35,028 nucleotides of DNA, taken from the NCBI GenBank assembly GCA_013388645.1, contig JACAEV010000059.1, positions 1 through 35,028 of the forward strand. Reading direction: 5' to 3'. The first letter of the stretch is position 1, and the number at the start of each line of letters is the position of its first letter. Under the pieces are notes generated by a model. It was not told where the DNA came from. It saw only the letters and a program-made list of their open reading frames with translations, and did not search any database. This stretch comes from Syntrophaceae bacterium (GTDB taxonomy: Bacteria > Desulfobacterota > BSN033 > UBA1163). A program made the position numbers and the translations under genes. Positions 17,337 to 26,482 of this stretch are shown here, piece by piece.

Positions 17337-18107
17337 TCAATCCGGTCGAAAACGGATTCCGAATTCGATCGTCTCTTTATTTAATTCCCGAGGAATTTGA
17401 GGCAGCGGCTCTGCTTTTTTAATGGCCCGCATGGCACTCTGATCATAAAGCACATTGCCGGACTTTTTTTCGAACCACCATTTTTGGATTTTTCCATTCT
17501 TCTCTATTATTATGACAATAATGGCCTCTAAGTCAACCAATTCTTTTTCTTTTAAAAGATTTTCAGGAAGGGTCCATTCTTCCTTAATTTTGTTTTCGAC
17601 GTATTTATAATAGGAATCCTCTAATCCAATTTTCAATTCTGATTTCATGTTTGAGTCTGAAGAAATTTTGGGTGAGGGAGTGACGGGTGATTTATCTATT
17701 ACCGGCTCCCGACGGGCCACTTTCTTTTGAATTTCATCGATGGCAATCTTTTTTCGAGTCTCTTCAAGCGTTTTCTGAAGGCGCTCGAGCATCTCCCTAT
17801 CCACTTCTTTTTCCTTCTCCTTCTTTTTCACTTTTTCAACAATGTCGTCCTTTTTGGGTTTTTCTATTGGTCTGATCTTTTCAATGGGTTTTACCTTTTC
17901 CTCCTTAGGGGGAGAAATGGTTTTTGGAGTCTCAGGTTCAGAGAAGGAAATAGGCATGAGGGTGACCGTATATACGGTGGGCCGAACTTTGATGATCGTG
18001 GACCATAGATTAAGGTTGAAGAACACCACCGTGACGATATGGATGATAAGAGAGATCCCCAGCATTATTAAAAAAAGATGAGTGCCAGGTTTTCTCGGAA
18101 GGACCAT
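17337..18107 (-). CDS. tolA: TolA/TonB-family energy transducer
   Basis: A 256-residue inner-membrane protein. A single membrane span near residues 12-33 (LFLIMLGISLIIHIVTVVFF) is followed by a proline- and lysine-rich region (52-90), a helical charged stalk, and a C-terminal TonB/TolA domain from about 165 with IKEEWTLPENLL, VDLEAIIVIIIEKNG and the SAMRAIKKAEPLP segment. It is much shorter than Escherichia coli TolA (421). Location upstream of tolB and pal makes TolA the best name. tolQ and tolR, whose motor complex it needs, are not adjacent. A TTGACA on the minus strand (18198-18203) may belong to the promoter, but I see no good -10. Confidence 0.85.
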   Translation of the reverse strand: MVLPRKPGTHLFLIMLGISLIIHIVTVVFFNLNLWSTIIKVRPTVYTVTLMPISFSEPETPKTISPPKEEKVKPIEKIRPIEKPKKDDIVEKVKKKEKEKEVDREMLERLQKTLEETRKKIAIDEIQKKVARREPVIDKSPVTPSPKISSDSNMKSELKIGLEDSYYKYVENKIKEEWTLPENLLKEKELVDLEAIIVIIIEKNGKIQKWWFEKKSGNVLYDQSAMRAIKKAEPLPQIPRELNKETIEFGIRFRPD

Positions 18108-18264
18108 TTCAGTCTTTCTCCCTCTTTCTATTACTAAATCTGCACGATTTTGCGTCCCGAAGGGGATAAAACAAAAATGTCATAACGTCTTTTAGAATGT
18201 CAATTTAAAGTGAGGTTCAATATCTTGTCCTGTCCTTCCGCTGAAGAGGGGAATCGTTTTTAAG

Positions 18265-19200
18265 TCATGAATTTATCTTTGACTCCATTTGAGTTCTAAT
18301 AAATTGAAGGAACTTCATTCCGATCGGAGAAAGCGTTCTCCCACGATGAGAGACAATATAAATTTGTCTCCCCACGGGATCCATCCCCTCTACATCAATT
18401 TTACAGAGGATGCCACGGTTCAATTCTTCCTCAGCAGCCTTTTGGGAGAGGAAGGCCAGACCCAGTCCGGCTTTGACCCCTTCCTTCACGGAGGAGGTGC
18501 TCCCCATCTCCATGACCAAATTAAATTGTTTTAAACTTTTTCCTTTCTTCTTCAAAGCCTTTTCAACGGCCATCTGAGTTCCAGATCCTTCCTCCCGGAT
18601 GATCCAGGGTTCTTTCAACAGTTCTTCAATTTGGACCCTCCTCTTTCGGGCCAGGGGGTGATCAGGAGGAGCGACGACAATAATTTCATCCTCTTCATAT
18701 TTTTCATACCGAAGGGAAGGCTGAGTTATTTTTGCACCGATGATGCCCAATTCAACTTTATCTTGAAGGACATACTGTACGATTTCCTTGGTATCAGCAA
18801 TTTTAATAGAAATGAACACATTGGGATGTTCTTTTTTAAAGTCGCCCATCAGTTTGGGGAGGAGATATTCTCCGGGGATGGTGCTTGCTCCTAAAGAAAT
18901 TTCTCCTTTCATACCATGGGAGAATTCACTCAGGGCATTGAGTAAATCTTTGCGAAAAAATAAAATCTTTAAGGCATACTTTAAGAAGATCTCACCGGCC
19001 TTGGTAAGATGAACTTCCTTGCTTGTCCGGTCAAAAAGGCGCAAAGAGAGAGACTTCTCTAAAGATAGAATGTGACCGCTGACCGTGGGCTGAGTGAGGT
19101 ATAAATCTTCAGCGGCCTTAGAGAAGCTTTTTAATTCGGCTACCCTACAAAATGTTTCCAGATATCTAAAGTCAATCTGTAGAGACAATTTTTGCACCAC
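18265..19200 (-). CDS. LysR-type regulator, selenium-metabolism-associated type
   Basis: A LysR-family regulator of about 311 residues. The helix-turn-helix is FRYLETFCRVAELKSFSKAA then LTQPTVSGHILSLE. The effector domain begins with the GEISLGASTIPGEYLLPKL pattern that marks the group often found near selenium-utilization genes, related to CysB/CysL. The longest open frame begins with a TTG at 19236, but that TTG looks like part of a -35 element, with TATAAT at 19210-19215. I therefore choose GTG 19200 (GTG 19197 or TTG 19188 are also possible). No selenium gene is in the window, so the target is unknown. It is co-oriented with groEL but separated by a terminator. Confidence 0.85.
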   Translation of the reverse strand: MVQKLSLQIDFRYLETFCRVAELKSFSKAAEDLYLTQPTVSGHILSLEKSLSLRLFDRTSKEVHLTKAGEIFLKYALKILFFRKDLLNALSEFSHGMKGEISLGASTIPGEYLLPKLMGDFKKEHPNVFISIKIADTKEIVQYVLQDKVELGIIGAKITQPSLRYEKYEEDEIIVVAPPDHPLARKRRVQIEELLKEPWIIREEGSGTQMAVEKALKKKGKSLKQFNLVMEMGSTSSVKEGVKAGLGLAFLSQKAAEEELNRGILCKIDVEGMDPVGRQIYIVSHRGRTLSPIGMKFLQFIRTQMESKINS

Positions 19201-19209
19201 GGCTAAAAT

Positions 19210-19236
19210 ATTATAACTCTTCCTTTTTAATTGCAA
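19210..19236 (-). promoter_or_regulatory. Candidate promoter of the LysR gene
   Basis: On the minus strand TTGCAA (19236-19231) and TATAAT (19215-19210) are separated by 15 bp, which is shorter than ideal. Transcription would begin at about 19203, only a few bases before the GTG codons at 19200 and 19197, implying a nearly leaderless mRNA. Confidence 0.35.
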
Positions 19237-19366
19237 GAGAAAATTTAATTTTTATTTTAATATTCAATAGTTATCTCTATTTTGATCTTAAAATTAGAAT
19301 TTAACAATTTCATTTTTTATTTAAAATTTCTTAAAATTCAAATAGTTAAATTCTCTTAAAGAAAAA

Positions 19367-19385
19367 CTATTCTCATTTTGAATAG
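19367..19385. promoter_or_regulatory. Inverted repeat, possible LysR-type binding box
   Basis: CTATTC (19367-19372) and GAATAG (19380-19385) are perfect inverted arms with a 7-bp gap. This fits the T-N11-A dyad (ATTC-N7-GAAT) that LysR regulators commonly bind. It lies in the very AT-rich region 19237-19410 about 165 bp upstream of the LysR start, where an autoregulatory site would be expected. Confidence 0.35.
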
Positions 19386-19410
19386 AGAACCTTATGAAAG
19401 AATTGAAATA

Positions 19411-19451
19411 AAAAAGGCTTGGGTGTATCATTTAATCTCCCAAGCCTTTTT
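19411..19451 (-). terminator. Rho-independent terminator after groEL
   Basis: AAAAAGGCTTGGG (19411-19423) and CCCAAGCCTTTTT (19439-19451) form a perfect 13-bp stem around a 15-nt loop. On the minus strand it lies 23 nt after the groEL stop and the stem itself ends in a U-run, as expected for termination of groESL transcripts. Confidence 0.93.
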
Positions 19452-19474
19452 CGAGTCCTTTATAAATCAGAGTC

Positions 19475-21118
<1,644 letters not shown>

Positions 21119-21142
21119 TTACCTCCATTTCTCTAAAATTTG

Positions 21143-21436
21143 TTATTTTCCTTCGATAATTCCTAAGATATCCTCTTCTCTCATGATAAGATGTTCTTCA
21201 CCCTCAATCTTAATCTCAGTGCCGGCGTACTTTCCGAAAAGAATTCGGTCTCCGACCTTCACATCCAACGGGATCACTTTACCATCCTCTGTGATCTTTC
21301 CCTTTCCCACTGCGATGACTTTCCCTTCTTGGGGTTTCTCTTTGGCGGTATCGGGAATGATTATCCCACCCTTTGTCTTTTCTTCTTCCTCGAGTCGTTT
21401 TACAATTACTCTGTCCTGTAAAGGCCTAATTTTCAT
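21143..21436 (-). CDS. groES: Co-chaperonin GroES (10 kDa)
   Basis: A 97-residue GroES, the heptameric lid of GroEL. It begins [20 protein letters not shown]. The mobile GroEL-binding loop is [15 protein letters not shown] (about 21-35), followed by [10 protein letters not shown] and the closing [14 protein letters not shown]. The ATG at 21436 has AAGGAG about 10 nt upstream. It is the first gene of groESL. Confidence 0.97.
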   Translation of the reverse strand: MKIRPLQDRVIVKRLEEEEKTKGGIIIPDTAKEKPQEGKVIAVGKGKITEDGKVIPLDVKVGDRILFGKYAGTEIKIEGEEHLIMREEDILGIIEGK

Positions 21437-21578
21437 CTTCCATTTCTCCTTTCTTGATCAATAATTTTCAATTCGTTCAAATGAAAAATTAAATTATTTT
21501 ATGGCTCTATATCTCACATCACCTCCTCGAAAAAACCCTTTAGAATTAATTGGTTATGGCCTTTCTGGGAAAAAGAAC

Positions 21579-21608
21579 ATTCCACTCATAAATGGAATAA
21601 TTATTCCA
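21579..21608. promoter_or_regulatory. Palindromic operator candidate at the groESL start site
   Basis: A perfect 16-bp palindrome, TGGAATAATTATTCCA, lies at 21593-21608, directly over the predicted transcription start. A third half-site, ATTCCA (21579-21584), makes a second dyad with TGGAAT (21593-21598), 8 bp apart. It is not the CIRCE element of HrcA (TTAGCACTC-N9-GAGTGCTAA), which I do not find here. A repressor binding this site would block the groESL promoter. Confidence 0.55.
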
Positions 21609-21610
21609 AT

Positions 21611-21639
21611 TAGATAATCATTAGGGAAAGAATTGTCAA
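21611..21639 (-). promoter_or_regulatory. Candidate groESL promoter
   Basis: On the minus strand a perfect TTGACA (21639-21634) is followed after 17 bp by TATCTA (21616-21611). Transcription would start near 21604, about 170 nt upstream of groES. The -10 match is only moderate. Confidence 0.5.
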
Positions 21640-21735
21640 GGTATGTTTATCATTTTTTGAATTTAGAGTGTTGAAAGGATATTGAAAATCACCATTTGAT
21701 TCGACATAATTATGGAAATTCGAAAAGGGGGATGC

Positions 21736-22794
21736 ATGAAACAGATCTTTCGATTTTTCGTGGGGCCGTTTATTTTAATCATATGGATGCTTTCTTTTTA
21801 CAACCCAGCGGAAGCCCTCTTGTTCAAGAGGCCTTTATCCTTTCAACATGTCACTCCGAAAGAGGGTCTTTCAAGTGAGATGGTCAATGCGATAGCGGTT
21901 GAGGGTGAGGGAGTTTGGTTTGGAACGTATGCAGGAGGAGCCACCCTCTATGACAGGTCTAAAAACGTTTATAAAGCCTATACGACCAAGGGTGAACCCA
22001 TGGAGAAGGTCGATGACGGAAAGAGCATCAATTGGAAAAATCTCCTCTCCTATAACCATGTCTCGGTCATCGTTCCAGATAAGGATCGCATCTGGTTCGG
22101 TACCTATTTCTATGGGTTTGGAGGGGGTGGAATCTCTTATTACCAACCTCAAAAAAATCCCCCCTGGAAACGTTTCAATACGAACGATGGCCGTGCCAAG
22201 AAGGTTGTCTCGATGGTGGTCGATGGAGAATGGTTGTGGGTTGGTTCTGAAAAAGGCCTCTCCCTCCTTGACAAGAAGACAGAGAGCTGGAAAGGCTTTT
22301 ACTCCACACAAGATGGTCTTTCAGGGAATTTTGTTAACTCCATCTTAAATCAACCCGATTCCCTGTGGGTGGCCACCAACGCAGGGATTAGTCATTTTTA
22401 TAAGTCTAAGAAAACCTGGGTGACCTATTCTCAAAAAGAGGGGTTAACCGAGTCGGAGATTAAATCTTTGGTAATTGTTGGAAAGAAAATGTGGGCAGGA
22501 GCGATTGGGGGAACTCTTTTTGAATACGATGCCGTTGCGAACCGTTGGAAAAGGATAGAACCTACGGATCCATTGAAGAATGGTGGAATTCATTTTATTC
22601 TTGTGGCGAAAGAGAAAGTGTTTGTCTGTAGAGACAATGGAGTGAGTGTATATGATCTTCCAACCGGGCAGTGGGAGTCGTTGACGGTCTCCGATGGTCT
22701 TTTGAGCAATATGGTATTTTGTGCAGCGGAGGACAAGAGCAGTATCTGGTTCGGGACAGATAGAGGTGCATCACGGCTGATATTGACGCCATAA
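21736..22794 (+). CDS. Secreted two-component-regulator-type beta-propeller protein
   Basis: A protein of about 352 residues, exported by a signal peptide (MKQIFRFFVG, hydrophobic core, ending PAEA at about 27). An in-frame ATG at 21712 would add eight residues before the signal, so I prefer 21736, which follows AAAAGGGGG. The mature part has seven repeats of the type WFGTYAGGATLYDR, LWVGSEKGLSLLDK, LWVATNAGISHFYK and IWFGTDRGASRLIL, each a propeller blade with QDGLS-like linkers. This is the periplasmic sensor module (Reg_prop) of hybrid histidine kinases. Here it stands alone, without kinase, transmembrane or Y_Y_Y domain, so the function is unknown. Confidence 0.8.
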   Translation: MKQIFRFFVGPFILIIWMLSFYNPAEALLFKRPLSFQHVTPKEGLSSEMVNAIAVEGEGVWFGTYAGGATLYDRSKNVYKAYTTKGEPMEKVDDGKSINWKNLLSYNHVSVIVPDKDRIWFGTYFYGFGGGGISYYQPQKNPPWKRFNTNDGRAKKVVSMVVDGEWLWVGSEKGLSLLDKKTESWKGFYSTQDGLSGNFVNSILNQPDSLWVATNAGISHFYKSKKTWVTYSQKEGLTESEIKSLVIVGKKMWAGAIGGTLFEYDAVANRWKRIEPTDPLKNGGIHFILVAKEKVFVCRDNGVSVYDLPTGQWESLTVSDGLLSNMVFCAAEDKSSIWFGTDRGASRLILTP

Positions 22795-22818
22795 ATGATA
22801 TTGCGGATTTCGGAATTG

Positions 22819-22948
22819 ATGGAATCGTAAAACTCGTCATTCCCGTGAAAACGGGAATCCAGGGAATTCTAACTACATGAAAATACTGGATTCCTGCATG
22901 CGCAGGAATGACAGAAAATGGCCTTTTCAGACTTTTTACGATATCATC
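22819..22948. repeat. Palindromic dispersed repeat (REP/MITE-like)
   Basis: A nested inverted repeat. The core has GTCATTCC then GGAATCCAG (22836-22862) mirrored by CTGGATTCC then GGAATGAC (about 22887-22912), each half also folding on itself. Outer arms GATGGAATCGTAAAA (from 22819) and TTTTTACGATATCATC (22933-22948) pair with one or two mismatches. Elements with the GTCATTCC...GGAATGAC ends are common dispersed repeats in deltaproteobacterial and related genomes. No open frame is inside, so it would need a transposase supplied elsewhere. Confidence 0.75.
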
Positions 22949-22991
22949 AATTTTGAAATGAGGAATAATGGTGAATGTCTTAGTTTAAGTG

Positions 22992-23055
22992 GTCATTGCG
23001 AGGATTGGAACGACGTGACAATCTATTGAGGTTGCTTCACCTCGTTCGCAATGAC
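22992..23055. repeat. Second palindromic dispersed repeat
   Basis: GTCATTGCGAGGA at 22992 is mirrored by the sequence CTCGTTCGCAATGAC at about 23041-23055, with GACAATCTATTGAGGTTGC in the centre. Such GTCATTGCGAGG...GCAATGAC units are widespread intergenic palindromes. With the preceding element it fills most of the 326-bp gap between the propeller protein and the DUF362 gene. Confidence 0.7.
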
Positions 23056-23120
23056 ACCGCGCGAATGTCAACTTATTTGTAGCGTTCAGAATAGTTGGAG
23101 GAAAGAGAGGAAGTGATCAC

Positions 23121-24071
23121 ATGGATAAATTTTCAGATAAGAAAATAACACGAAGACAATTCATTAAGGTAACGGCAGCCGTGGCAGCACTTCCTTGGAT
23201 GGCAGATAGACTTCCATTTTATGGCTCTCTGGCGCACGCCGCTGAAGAGGCTGATCTGGTCATTGCTAAAAATGGGACTCCTTCCCAACTTCTTCAATCT
23301 GCGATGGCTCCTTTGGGAGGTATGGGTCGATTTGTCAAAAGGGGGCAGCGAGTGGTGATCAAAGCAAACATCGCTTGGGCAAGAACACCCGAACAGGCCT
23401 GCACCAATAACCCTGATCTTCTTTTTGCATTGGTCAAGATGTGCTATGACGCAGGGGCAAAACGAGTGGCCGTATGGGATCACACCTGTGATAATTACCA
23501 ATTTTGTTTTGCGCGGTCGGGATTAAAAGAGGCATCTCAAAAGGCAGGAGCAGATATCTTCTCCGGCCATGGTCGAAACGTTTATAAGCAGGTAAACGTC
23601 CCTAAAGGAAAGAAGCTCAAGACGGTTGAATTGATCAGCGATGTGATCGATTCAGATGTTTTTATTAATTTCCCCATTCCCAAACATCACTTTGCCACAG
23701 AACTCACCCTTGGGATGAAAAATTTAATCGGGATCGTATGGGATATGGAACAGCTCCATAAAATTGACCTCCACCAATGCATTGCCGATGTCAATACGGT
23801 TCGGAAGCCAGACCTGGTCGTGATGGATGCGATTCGGATCCTGACGACGAATGGTCCGAAGGGACCCGGAAAAACTGAAGACATTGGTGAGGTCATTGCT
23901 TCCACCGATATTGTAGCGGTCGATGCCTATGCAGCCGCCTTTTTCAAACATCCCAAAACCGGAAAACCTTTCAAACCAGAAGAAATCAGGTTTGTCAAAA
24001 ATGCTTACGATTTAGGTCTGGGTGAAATCGACCTCTCCAAGGTTCGGATTAAAAAGGTCAGCGCCACCTGA
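23121..24071 (+). CDS. Tat-exported DUF362 domain protein
   Basis: A 316-residue protein. The N-terminus has the twin-arginine signal TRRQFIKV (Arg11-Arg12), then a hydrophobic stretch ending LAHA about residue 40, so it is probably exported folded, likely with a cofactor. The DUF362 body covers about 45-312, with VKRGQRVVIKANIAWAR, the GAKRVAVWDHTCDNY segment and NFPIPKHHFATELTLGMKNL. No ferredoxin-like CxxCxxC cluster is present, unlike many DUF362 proteins. Cysteines in DHTCDNYQFC and elsewhere could bind a metal. The biochemical role of the family is not settled. AGGAAG precedes the ATG. No related gene adjoins it. Confidence 0.85.
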   Translation: MDKFSDKKITRRQFIKVTAAVAALPWMADRLPFYGSLAHAAEEADLVIAKNGTPSQLLQSAMAPLGGMGRFVKRGQRVVIKANIAWARTPEQACTNNPDLLFALVKMCYDAGAKRVAVWDHTCDNYQFCFARSGLKEASQKAGADIFSGHGRNVYKQVNVPKGKKLKTVELISDVIDSDVFINFPIPKHHFATELTLGMKNLIGIVWDMEQLHKIDLHQCIADVNTVRKPDLVVMDAIRILTTNGPKGPGKTEDIGEVIASTDIVAVDAYAAAFFKHPKTGKPFKPEEIRFVKNAYDLGLGEIDLSKVRIKKVSAT

Positions 24072-24131
24072 TCCAAAGGGGATGCCCGGTGGATGAGGTT
24101 CGCGCCATCACAATGTCACTTTCTAATTTAT

Positions 24132-24163
24132 AGGAGAGGATAAAATCCAAGTCTTTCTCTCCT
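24132..24163 (+). terminator. Possible terminator after the DUF362 gene
   Basis: AGGAGAG (24132-24138) and CTCTCCT (24157-24163) form a 7-bp stem with an 18-nt loop, followed by TTATCTCCTCGTT. The stem is weakly supported and the T-run short, so this is tentative. Confidence 0.35.
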
Positions 24164-24204
24164 TTATCTCCTCGTTAAACCTTTTCCCATCTGTTTCTTT
24201 GTTG

Positions 24205-24210
24205 TAAAAT
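24205..24210 (+). promoter_or_regulatory. Candidate uvrB -10 element
   Basis: TAAAAT lies only 7 nt before the uvrB ATG at 24218. No ribosome-binding sequence is visible before that ATG. If this is the -10, transcription would start at about the start codon, giving a leaderless mRNA. The -35 (TTTTCC at about 24182) is poor. Confidence 0.35.
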
Positions 24211-24217
24211 AAATTTT

Positions 24218-26212
24218 ATGAATCGTTTTAAATTGGTATCTGAATTTGAACCGAAAGGCGACCAACCGCAGGCCATTGAATTACTGAGCCAAGGTGTTCT
24301 AAAAGAGTTGAAACATCAGGTTCTCTTAGGGGTGACGGGCTCTGGAAAAACCTTTACCATGGCCAATGTCATTGAGAGGGTACAGAAGCCCACTCTGGTC
24401 ATCTCGCATAACAAGACCTTGGCCGCTCAACTCTATGGTGAGTTTAAAGAGCTCTTTCCAGAGAATGCGGTAGAATTTTTCGTCAGTTATTATGATTATT
24501 ACCAGCCCGAAGCCTATATTCCCTCCACGGATACTTATATTGAGAAGGACACTCAGATCAACGAAGACATCGATAAGATGCGCCACTCTGCCACCCGGTC
24601 CCTCCTTGAAAGAAATGATGTCATCATCGTGGCGAGTGTCTCCTGTATCTATGGCCTGGGATCTCCGGAGGCTTATCACGGCATGCTTCTCTATCTGGAA
24701 AAAGGAATGAAAATTTCAAGGGAGGAGATCCTTTCAAAATTGGTCGAAATTCAGTATGAGCGAAATGATATCGATTTTCATCGGGGAACCTTTCGCGTTC
24801 GAGGAGATGTCATCGAAGTTTTCCCTGCTCATGAAGAGAATCGGGCGATTCGGATCGAACTCTTTGGAGACGAGGTCGATGCTATTTCAGAAATCGATCC
24901 CTTAAGGGGAAAGGTGATGGAACGTTTAAATAAAGTCCCCATCTATCCGGGAAGCCACTATGTCACCCCTCCGGAGCAACTGCAGAAAGCCATCCAGGGA
25001 ATACGGGAGGAATTAAAAGAAAGGGTAGGGTGGTTTAAATCTCAGAATCAGCTTCTGGAGGCTCAAAGGCTGGAGCAAAGGACAAACTTTGATTTGGAGA
25101 TGCTTCAAGAGCTCGGTTATTGTCAGGGAATTGAAAATTATTCCCGTCACCTCACCGGAAGAAGACCCGGGGAGCCTCCTCCCGTCTTGTTGGATTACTA
25201 CCCGAACGATTTTCTTTTGTTCATTGACGAAAGCCATGTGACCATTCCTCAACTCATTGGGATGTATCGGGGAGATCGGTCCAGGAAAGAAACGTTGGTG
25301 GAGTATGGATTTCGTCTTCCCTCTGCGTTGGATAATCGACCTCTCATGTTTGAGGAATTTGAGCAACGCCTTCACCAGGTCATCTATGTCTCAGCCACTC
25401 CAAGTGATTATGAAATGAAAAAGAGTCGTGGCAAGATTGTGGAGCAGATCATCCGCCCCACGGGGTTGAGCGACCCTCTCCTTGAAGTCAAACCCGCCAG
25501 GAATCAGGTCGATGATCTTTTAGGAGAAATAAATAAGCGGGTGAAGAAAAAGGAGAGGGTTCTCATCACCACGCTGACCAAGCGCATGGCCGAGGACCTG
25601 ACCGAATACTATACCGACCTTGGAATTCGTGTGAGATACCTCCATTCCGATATCGACACCCTCGATCGGGTCGAGATCATCAGAGATCTCCGGTTAGGGA
25701 AGTTTGATGTTTTGATCGGGGTGAATCTTTTGAGGGAAGGTCTGGATCTTCCAGAAGTTTCCTTGGTGGCCATTCTCGATGCCGACAAGGAAGGATTTCT
25801 TCGTTCTGGAAAATCATTGATTCAGACGTTCGGCCGTGCTTCGCGAAATATCAATGGACATGTGATCCTCTATGCGGACAAAATGACGGAGGCCATGGAT
25901 CAGGCCATTCTGGAGACGAATCGGAGACGGAAGATTCAGGAGGAGTACAATCGGAAACACCGGATTACCCCACAAACAGTGAAGAAATCGGTCCGAAATA
26001 TATTGGCTTCCATCTATGAGGCAGACTATTTAACCATTCCTGCTGTGGCAGATGTCGAAGAGGGATATGTTCCACTAAAAGAGATCCCTTCGATGATTCA
26101 GAAATTGAAAAAAGAGATGAAGGAAGCAGCCACCCGTTTAGAATTTGAACGGGCAGCAGAAATTCGAGATAAGATCCATCGCCTCGAAGAGATGGAATTG
26201 AAATTGGGATAA
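24218..26212 (+). CDS. uvrB: Excinuclease ABC subunit UvrB
   Basis: A 664-residue UvrB, the helicase-like damage-verification subunit of nucleotide excision repair. The Walker A motif is GVTGSGKT (38-45). The beta-hairpin region that probes the damaged strand contains [20 protein letters not shown] (20 residues, about 92-111). The DEAD-like box is FIDESHVT. Helicase motifs [14 protein letters not shown]-like (here [17 protein letters not shown]) and [18 protein letters not shown] follow. The C-terminal UVR domain ([19 protein letters not shown]) contacts UvrC. Length is normal. uvrC is 2 kb downstream, unusually near. Confidence 0.98.
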   Translation: MNRFKLVSEFEPKGDQPQAIELLSQGVLKELKHQVLLGVTGSGKTFTMANVIERVQKPTLVISHNKTLAAQLYGEFKELFPENAVEFFVSYYDYYQPEAYIPSTDTYIEKDTQINEDIDKMRHSATRSLLERNDVIIVASVSCIYGLGSPEAYHGMLLYLEKGMKISREEILSKLVEIQYERNDIDFHRGTFRVRGDVIEVFPAHEENRAIRIELFGDEVDAISEIDPLRGKVMERLNKVPIYPGSHYVTPPEQLQKAIQGIREELKERVGWFKSQNQLLEAQRLEQRTNFDLEMLQELGYCQGIENYSRHLTGRRPGEPPPVLLDYYPNDFLLFIDESHVTIPQLIGMYRGDRSRKETLVEYGFRLPSALDNRPLMFEEFEQRLHQVIYVSATPSDYEMKKSRGKIVEQIIRPTGLSDPLLEVKPARNQVDDLLGEINKRVKKKERVLITTLTKRMAEDLTEYYTDLGIRVRYLHSDIDTLDRVEIIRDLRLGKFDVLIGVNLLREGLDLPEVSLVAILDADKEGFLRSGKSLIQTFGRASRNINGHVILYADKMTEAMDQAILETNRRRKIQEEYNRKHRITPQTVKKSVRNILASIYEADYLTIPAVADVEEGYVPLKEIPSMIQKLKKEMKEAATRLEFERAAEIRDKIHRLEEMELKLG

Positions 26213-26219
26213 AAAAGTC

Positions 26220-26256
26220 TTGACTTAATGCATCAATTTATATATAATTTATGCAT
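26220..26256 (+). promoter_or_regulatory. vapBC promoter with overlapping dyad
   Basis: TTGACT (26220-26225), a 17-bp spacer and a consensus TATAAT (26243-26248) make the clearest promoter of the window, 8 nt after the uvrB stop. ATGCAT at 26228-26233 and again at 26251-26256 frame an AT-rich near-palindrome over the -10. This is a plausible operator for VapBC autorepression. Confidence 0.7.
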
Positions 26257-26274
26257 AAATATTGGGAGGATATT

Positions 26275-26481
26275 ATGCGAACAACCTTTGATATTGATGC
26301 AGAGCTCATCGAAAAAGTTGTGAAGACGACAGGAGCGCGTTCCAAGAAGAGAGCAATCGAGATTGCCATGAAGGAATTTCTCCGTGCGAAACGCCGGAAG
26401 GAATTGAGTGATTTGATCGGCAATTATGAAGAATTTGATGTTACGCTAAAAGATTTAGAAAAGATGCGGAAGGGCTCCTAA
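26275..26481 (+). CDS. vapB: VapB-type antitoxin (ribbon-helix-helix)
   Basis: A 68-residue antitoxin. The N-terminal strand MRTTFDIDAELIEKV and the helix-turn-helix TGARSKKRAIEIAMKEFL match the VapB family with a ribbon-helix-helix DNA-binding fold. The C-terminal KDLEKMRKGS would wrap around the toxin. I choose the ATG at 26275, which has GGGAGGA at 26264-26270. An in-frame ATG at 26251 lies at or before the predicted transcription start. The vapC gene begins one base after the stop codon. Confidence 0.88.
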   Translation: MRTTFDIDAELIEKVVKTTGARSKKRAIEIAMKEFLRAKRRKELSDLIGNYEEFDVTLKDLEKMRKGS

Positions 26482-26482
26482 G

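Noticed and set aside
18120-18264. Possible riboswitch or structured leader before tolA (TCCC-CTTC-GGGA stem)
   Set aside because: The stem is only 4 bp and no known riboswitch core could be built around it.
21437-21711. CIRCE element expected before groESL
   Set aside because: No TTAGCACTC-N9-GAGTGCTAA pattern, even with mismatches, could be found; GAGTG occurs without a mate.
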